This document shows, one piece after another, positions 57,043 to 64,000 of a DNA stretch of 64,000 bases. Origin of the DNA: Rhea pennata (taxonomy: Eukaryota > Chordata > Aves > Rheiformes > Rheidae); the NCBI RefSeq assembly GCF_028389875.1, contig NC_084702.1, forward strand, positions 60,428,553 through 60,492,552, given 5' to 3'. The position numbers and the translations under genes are program-made. The notes beneath the pieces are model-generated. The model saw only the letters and a list, made by a program, of their open reading frames with translations, was not told the DNA's origin and made no database searches. Positions within the stretch are counted from its first letter, which is position 1, and every line of letters starts with the position of its first letter.

Positions 57043-59973
57043 CCCAACCTATTGTCCTACTCTAATGAAAGATTTCTACAGACAGAAAAAAAAAACAGAA
57101 GTTTCATTGACTTTTCATAGAATTACCTTCATTTTGTCATAGATACAGAAGGCAATCTCCTTTCCAAAGTATAAAGAAGCCCCAAAACAAAACAACCCCC
57201 TGCCTTTTTCAATATTTACAGAAAGTTTTCCAGTACCCACAGGTCATTTTCATGGCTCATCGCAACTCCCTTCTGCTGTTATGAGATTTGAAGAAGATTA
57301 AACTATCAGCTGTTAACTTTATTTAGATGAGAACAAAATACTAATGTATGGAGTAATAGTACTTTCTGTCATCCATCACGTTTTCCATTTACTGCAGCAG
57401 TGTAAGTAATACTTTTCATTCAAATGCTGGTAACGATATTCACATCTTTTCTGTGGGCTGACAACTTGTAAACAAGTTGTAGGAATAGTTCCATATCTTT
57501 TCTATTTATTTATTTATTAAAACTGAATATAACTTGAAATCGTCTTGCACATTTATCCAGCAGTTCCTTAGAATCCTTTTGAAAAATTTTGCAGGTACCT
57601 TCTTTGAAACCTTTTAAAATTACTTCTGAAAGTACAGTTCCTCTCTAGAATCAATTTTTATGTATCTTTATAGATCAAAATCCTCTGTATTCAGTATAAC
57701 CTTCAACACAGTTATGGTATGTAGGAGCAAAGGTAGATTCAGTCAAGTATCTCTTTCAAACAGCATTGGAGTTTAGTGGTTGTAGAATATTTTTTTAGCT
57801 TTTCTACAGCAGGATTTAAGATTGTGGTGGATTCAAATGGTATGGTGAATACCTCTGACAGAAGATTAAGATGACTTGGCCAGTTTTCTCCCTCCCTTCC
57901 ACTTCTCTTGTTTTGTCTGTTCCTTGAATAAACGACAGAGACCTCATTTTCATGGTTTTCTCTGCTTTCTTGGAAGATGACAGAAGTAGCCTAGAAATAA
58001 TAGCTTTTTGCATTACACAGGAAATTTCTACAAGCACCTTTGATAGATTTTTATGACTGGTACCATTTGCCATTTATAATTCATTCTGTCAAATAGAATT
58101 TTGCTTTTCGTATTTCCCTTACTTTATTAAGAATACTTACCATTACTTAATTATAGAACTGTCAACTGTTGCTCCTGGTTAAAATTAAGCCAAAAGTTTT
58201 TAGTTCTGTAAAAGTTTAAAGCCTTTATTTTTGCCTTATCTTAACAAGCTTCTGTAAGTCCCCACTCAAAACAATAAGTAAATTTTGAATGACGTTTAAA
58301 TTCTTTTCTATTGTTTGATGAAAGCTTGTTGTAACTTAAAAGAAATCAACAGATAACGATTTATATTCATCCCTTTCATCATCCCTGAATTCCTATCCCA
58401 TTAAACTGTCAAAATGAACAGGGAAGTTCAATTCATAAATATAGCATAGAAGAACATGCAAATATAACCTGAAATTGAATTATTGCAAAAACTAGAGTGT
58501 GCACATGCTTTTCAAACTGAATTCATTTCCACTGCTCTTTGGCTAGAGCCAAAGAGGAAGCATTGAGCTTCACCGCCAGTAAATTATGCATGTCTAGGAA
58601 ACACTTTCATAAATTAGTACGGAATACATCTCAAACTCCTTACGTAGTTCATCTTCAAAAAGAAAGTACCCTATTTTAGAGACTGCTAAATGTGCAACAA
58701 GTGGACAAAAAATCCTAGATCCAAACTCTGCAAGGACACAAATGTGTTATGTATGACACCTTGCTTCTAAACAGAAAGTTTTAAACAAAGCTCTCCCCCT
58801 TCCTCCCTCCCTCCATTGATATATACATTTGGTATGTTCCTTGAAGACAACTCTTTGCGTACTAGTCTGTAGGTAACAGGAAATACTGGAAATACCCACA
58901 CTTCTGATATCTAGGATTAGATAGACCTTCCATTGTCCGACGGATAAACTCAAACTTGTACTTTACTGAAAAACTTCAAGGGAATTACTGAGACTGCAAA
59001 AGCAAAATAGCATTTCATATACATGGAAAGTATGATCATCCACCAATAAAAATGCAACGAAAGTCAAAATTTTGTTGCTATGTGTGAGTAACCTGAAGTC
59101 ATTTTAATTATTGCTTGCTTTAAATTTTACAGAGTCCTGGGATTATCAGTGTTGTGGGTAATACAGAAGCAGCAAAGAACACAGAAGAACTTTCAAGTTT
59201 GGAGTCAGCAGCCTAAACCTAATACAATTAGGACTGCTACTAAGTAAAAACAATAAGCTACACCTATTGTAAAGCAATAAGCAAAGCAGTGTTACTTGAA
59301 TAAACAGAACAAAACCCCCTGCTATCACATTCAAACTTTAAAGTAGCGAAATCACTAGTTCTTCTTTTTCAAGAGTTAAATGTAAGATCAGACTCAGTGT
59401 TGCTGAATACAACTCCATTCAAAAAACAGCTAAAAAAACTGTGATGAAGTGGCTTAATCACTAAATCTCTCTAATAATTCTCATTTTTTTAATGTTATTT
59501 AAATTTCTGGTCAGAAGAACAATTATCTTCAAGAACTTCTATTTACTCCTTTAAACTAACCAATTCTAAAATTAACTTGGGATCCTAGCAACATTAAAGA
59601 GCAACTGAATTTATACTGTAATAGTAATCAAAAGTCTTCTAGGTATATTCTGCTCATATAGATGACTCACTGTGCTACAGACATTCAAAAAATTAAGCAC
59701 AGGTCTAATTAATTAATCAAGTTTTCTGTAAAATTTAGTTTTAAGTATTTAGCAATAACTGAATTTGAAGGTATCAGAAGTAACTCTGCAGAACACTTCT
59801 ACACAAAAATGGCAATACAACCTATGTAACACTCACCTAGAGAACTATCTATGGCTACTTTGTTTTCTATAGAGATAAACAGGTTACAGACAAGAATAGC
59901 AAAATATTCTGAATATCTAGCCCAGTATCCAGCCTCCAATGCTAGTTTCACTTTAGAAAATAATTTAACAAGT
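57043..59973 (-). other. KIF2A: KIF2A intron 1, middle part
   Basis: AT-rich noncoding sequence between the old and young CR1 copies. Nothing was recognised. Confidence 0.55.
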
Positions 59974-60454
59974 ACTGTGTCCAGTTCTGGGCTCCCCAGT
60001 ACAAGAGAGGCATGGAGCTACTGGAGAGAGTTCAGCATAGGGCTGGAGCATCTGCTGTATGAGGAATGGCTGCGAGAGCTGGGCCTCTTCAGCCTGGGGA
60101 AGAGAAGACTGAGGAGGGATCCTATCCATGTGTACAAATACCTGAAGGGAGGGTGTCAAGGGGACGGGGACAAACTCTTTTCAGTTGTCTCGTGTGACAG
60201 GACAAGAGGCAATGGGCAGAAACTGAAGCACAGGAAGTTCTGCCTGAACATGAGGGGGAATTTCTTCGCTGTGAGAGTGACGGAGCACTGGAACAGGTTG
60301 CCCAGACAGGTTGTGGAGTCTCCTCTGGAGATCTTCAAGGCCCGCCTGGATGCAACCCTGTCTACCATGTTCTAGGTGACCCTGCTGAGCAGGGAGGTTG
60401 GACTAGATGATCTCCAGAGGTCCCTTCCAACCTTACTGATTCTGTGATTCTATG
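59974..60454 (+). mobile_element. CR1 LINE, 5'-truncated 3' end
   Basis: It begins within the CR1 coding end (TGTGTCCAGTTCTGGGCTCC) and ends with the canonical GGTCCCTTCCAACCTTACTG and TGATTCTGTGATTCTATG tail. The 174-codon open frame 59851-60375 is the tail of the CR1 ORF2 protein with unrelated sequence at its front, for example residues ...[18 protein letters not shown]. The strand is clear from the tail. It aligns with the 3' part of the CR1 at 61665-63160. Confidence 0.92.
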
Positions 60455-60530
60455 TACTCCACCCATCTTCCAGTAAATCAATGGATAATAGATTGATTAA
60501 ACTGACCTGTTTTTCATGATATTTTCTCGG

Positions 60531-60580
60531 TGTATGATATATTATATTATATCATTATATCATATTATAATATATTTCCA
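60531..60580. repeat. AT-rich palindromic tract
   Basis: ATATTATATT-type low-complexity sequence about 80 bp downstream of the first young CR1 copy. Confidence 0.7.
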
Positions 60581-61664
60581 GGATGTCAGATATAGTCAGT
60601 ACTGTCTCATAACCAAATACTTATTACAGACTCCAAAGCAGCCCTTTACAGAGGTCAAAGCTGTAGCAAAATCATGTCACTCATGTATCTGTAGACTGGG
60701 AACAATATAGCCAGCTATATGCATTTTAATTCTTAGATTGAAAACAAAAAATAGCATCAAAACAGTGACATAACGACAACAAATGCTTTAAGGAAGGGAA
60801 GGAGGGCAGAAAAAGAAGCAGTACATACTTATGTACACACACTATAAAACAGGTTCACAGATGTAACTAATTGCGGCTTAATACAATCTACACCTGGATT
60901 ACCACAGTTAAGAGTTCTCTACCCTCCCTCTTTTCTCAGTCTTTTTTTTTCAGATCAACCATCTCCCTGAGCAAACTTACGACATATTTCAATACAAATT
61001 AACACTGATATAGTGGGCAGCCCAGATTTAACCCAGCTTAAATATCTATAGAATCACACCAATAGTCAAGCTGAACTGTAGTTAACCTAATTACGATGCC
61101 TGTCTAAAAACCTTAAATAAGTATAAAAAAGCTCTGCCAAAACCCAGAAAAAATTAATCCAAACAAGACAGCTAGGAAAATATATTTGAGTATCTAAGTT
61201 CAGTGCAGTATCAAGAACAAATTAAATAAAATGCCAGATGCTAAGTCACAATAAAATATACTGAAGGTTTGGAAAATACAACAGCAACTAAGTTTAAAAA
61301 ATAACATTAGAAGGAGCTGTAATACAAGTAAGCATTCACTTATGAAAAGAGGCAACTGGTAAAACTGGAAAACGTAGATAAACTTTCAAGCAAAGCAACT
61401 GCTCATTTACCTGAATGCTTGTTCATATTCTTGAAATAGGTGAACTGATACATCAAAAAAAGTATCACAGCTTAGTAAAAACATTCTACCCTAGCAACAT
61501 CCAAACATCCTGCTGAAAGCAATGATGCTTCCAAATAGCTTTAACTATGCTACAGAAGCATTATAAGAAATCAATTATTAAAAAAGACTTCTTAAAAACT
61601 CTTTAATTTTAAATTACAAACATCATCACGTTTGACCATAAATTCTGTTTACTACACATTTCCT
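60581..61664 (-). other. KIF2A: KIF2A intron 1 between the two young CR1 copies
   Basis: AT-rich sequence with no recognised feature. Confidence 0.55.
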
Positions 61665-63160
61665 ATGAATGTTGAGGGAGCTGGTGGATATCCTTCCCAG
61701 GCCACCTTCCATCATCTTTGAAAGGTCATGGAGAACTGGAGAGGTGCCTGAGGAATGGAAGAAAGCCAGTGTCACTCCAGCCTTCAAAAAGGGCAGTAAG
61801 GAGGGCTCAGGGAACTACACGCCACTGAGCCTCACCTCAGTCCCTGGAAAAAAACGATGGAACAGCTCATCCTGGATGTCATCTCTAAGCATGTGGAGGA
61901 AAAGAAGGTGATCGGGAGTGGTCAGCATGGTTTCTCAAAGGGGAAATCATGCTTAACCAACGTTATAGCCTTCCACACTGGGAAGACTAGCTGGGTAGAT
62001 GAGGGGAGAGCAGTGGATGTTCTCTATCTTGACGTTAGCAAGGCTTTCGACACTGTCTCCCATAACAGTCTCATAGATAAGCTTGGGAAGTGTGGGGTAA
62101 GACGAGTGGACAACGAAGTGGATTGAGAACCGGCTGAAAGGCAGAGCTCAGAGGGTTGTCATCAATGGCACAAAGTCTAGTTGGAGGCCTGTAGCTAGTG
62201 GTGTCCTCCAGGGATCAGTACTGGACCCAGCCTTGTTCAACTTACTCATCAGTGATGTGGATGAAGGGACAGAGTGCACCTGCAGCAAGTTTGCTGATGA
62301 TACAAAACTGAGTGAAGTGGGTGATATCCCAGGGGGCTGTGCTGCTATTCAGAGAGACCTGGACAGGCTGGAGAGATAGGCAGAGAGGAACCTCATGAAG
62401 TTCAACAAAGACAAGTGCAGCATCCTGCACATAGGGAGGAGTAACCCCATGCACCAGTACAGCTGGGGACTGACCTGTTGGAAAGCAGCTCTGTGGAGAA
62501 GAACCAGGGAGTCTTGGTGGACAACAAGTTGATCATAAGCCAGCAATGGGTGCTTGTGGCCCCAAGATGGCCAATGGTATCCTGGGGTGCATTAGTAAGA
62601 ATGTTGCCAGCAGATGAAGGTTAGCCATCCTCCCCCTCTACTCAGCCCTGGTGAGGCCGCATCTGGAGGACTGTGTCCAGTTCTTGGCTCTCCAGTCCAA
62701 GAGAGACATGGAACTACTACAGCAAGTCCAGCAAAGTGGTAGTAAGATGATGAGGGAATGGAGCATCTCTCCTATGAGGTAAGGCTGAGAGAGCTGGGAC
62801 TGTCCAGCCTGGAGAAGAGAAGACTGAGGGAAGATCTAATCAATGTGTGTAAGTATCTGAAGGGAGGGTGTCAAGAGGATGGGGCCAGACTCTTCTGAGT
62901 GGTGCTCAGTGACAGGACAAGAGGCAACAGGCACAAACTGAAATGCAGCAAGTTCCATCTGAACATAAAAAAGTTCTTTACTGTGTAAAAACCAGAGCAT
63001 TGGCACAGGTTGCCCAGAGAGGTTGTGGATTCTCCTTCCTTAGATATATTCAAAAGTCATCTGGACACTATCTTAGGTGACATGCTATAGGTGACCCTGC
63101 TTGAGCAGGAAAGTTGGACTAGATGATCTCCAGAGGTCCCTTCCAACCTCAACCATTCTG
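61665..63160 (+). mobile_element. CR1 LINE with broken reverse transcriptase (ORF2)
   Basis: A 5'-truncated CR1 of about 1.5 kb with the 3' half of ORF2. Recognisable non-LTR reverse transcriptase blocks are GEVPEEWKKASVTPAFKKGS (about 61740), YLDVSKAFDTVSHN with its catalytic-region D (about 62025), [14 protein letters not shown] (about 62205) and the polymerase signature FADDTKL (about 62290). The copy is dead: there are frame changes near 61850 and 62100, and a TAG at 62377-62379 where a Trp codon is expected, followed by more frame breaks. It ends at GGTCCCTTCCAACCTCAACC ATTCTG without a long tail. Confidence 0.93.
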
Positions 63161-64000
63161 GACAAAGTAAACACTGTTTGGGAGTCCTAACTATGAATTA
63201 CTGTATCTTACTTTGTTTGCATTACTTCAGAAATTTAACTTAAAAGTTAGTTTAAACCTTTAATTTAATCAAAAGCCATTGATTCTTTTCCTCTATAGAA
63301 ACTATATTTTAGTGTTTACAGTGGGCTGACCACATTGTTCTCTTCTTGATCTCAAGATTCTAGCAATACAGTATGATGAGGAAGGAAAGATAACCTAGTA
63401 AATATGAGAGAAAAAAAAGTTAAAAAGAACACATTTTACGATATAAGCAATAAATGTTGACAAAGACAGAATTTAAACACAATAACAGCAACGAAGTGAA
63501 TTTACTCTGTAGTTACTCACATCTCAAACACAGAAATCACTATAGTACATTTCACAGGTTAATTCAACAAAAATGTTACAGATCTTGTGCCACCCAGGAA
63601 AGGGGCTGATCTGGTAAACACTTCATACCATTTATTCATTTCTCTGTATTGTGCTTCAGTAAGTGGACACATAAAAAGAACTCAAAAGGCTAATTCATCT
63701 TCTAGGGCAAATAAAAAAAAAAGAAAAGATACTTCTTGGATGACACTATTTTCTACACAGGCATGACCTCTTCCTAATTATTTATCATCTCTTCCCACCT
63801 AAACAACAGTGCAGCAGCATGGGAAAGTCTTCAGTTCATAAAGCCATAAGAAGAAAACAGTACTATATGTGGGTCCAGGTAACAGGCCACTATAGAGAGT
63901 GGTTGAAAGAGCAGTAACTTCACCTGGCAAGCAGAAATAAAGGATAGATTCCCCCACAGCATAATGAAGGGGGAAAAAACATGCAATACAAGCTGTGTAA
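63161..64000 (-). other. KIF2A: KIF2A intron 1, right edge
   Basis: AT-rich noncoding sequence up to the end of the window. No CpG island appears, so the KIF2A promoter and first exon lie further right. Confidence 0.55.

Noticed and set aside
59851-60375. A 174-codon open frame resembling an independent gene
   Set aside because: It is the end of a CR1 ORF2 fused by chance to upstream sequence, inside a truncated LINE.
61669-62126. Reverse-transcriptase-like frames as a possible retron or domesticated gene
   Set aside because: Motifs and the downstream 3' end are those of CR1, and frame breaks and a stop show a dead copy.

Overview
This is a gene-poor, AT-rich vertebrate window with large introns, GT-AG splicing and CR1-type LINE remnants. 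The young CR1 copies end in the bird-type 3' tail (near-octamer ATTCTATG), so the source is most likely a bird. The gene set matches human chromosome 5q12 (KIF2A, DIMT1, IPO11), a block I expect on the avian Z chromosome. The species, and Z versus W linkage, cannot be read from the sequence.

Layout. Bases 1-1850 hold a CpG island (about 1100-1850) with a consensus CRE and a plausible minus-strand donor. By synteny this is the 5' end of IPO11 reading left out of the window, but no IPO11 coding sequence was recognised. Bases 1850-3350 hold nothing I recognise. A second CpG island (about 3340-3850) contains a ZNF143-type site and the start of DIMT1. DIMT1 runs on the plus strand in 12 coding exons (3649-9220) and encodes a complete 307-residue 18S rRNA dimethyladenosine transferase. 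Its 3' UTR probably ends near 10360. KIF2A lies tail-to-tail on the minus strand. I could place 20 coding exons, from the stop at 12922 up to 45898, with all splice phases consistent. They give 2171 nt of coding sequence, so only the first coding exon (about 64 nt) is missing. That exon must lie beyond base 64000, making intron 1 longer than 18 kb.

Intron 1 of KIF2A (45899-64000) is mostly plain AT-rich sequence plus a small collection of CR1 LINEs of different ages: two old, decayed copies (about 53490-54365 minus; about 56095-56945 plus) and two younger plus-strand copies (59974-60454; 61665-63160), the last with recognisable but broken reverse transcriptase.

The genes are housekeeping genes: DIMT1 acts in nucleolar 40S subunit maturation, KIF2A is a kinesin-13 microtubule depolymerase. 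There is no operon, CRISPR array, phage or novel multi-gene system. The points worth a second look are local: candidate unannotated exons and splice sites, a near-identical 217-bp tandem duplication, an X-box-like inverted repeat in the DIMT1 3' UTR, and a pair of KIF2A exons with matching starts.
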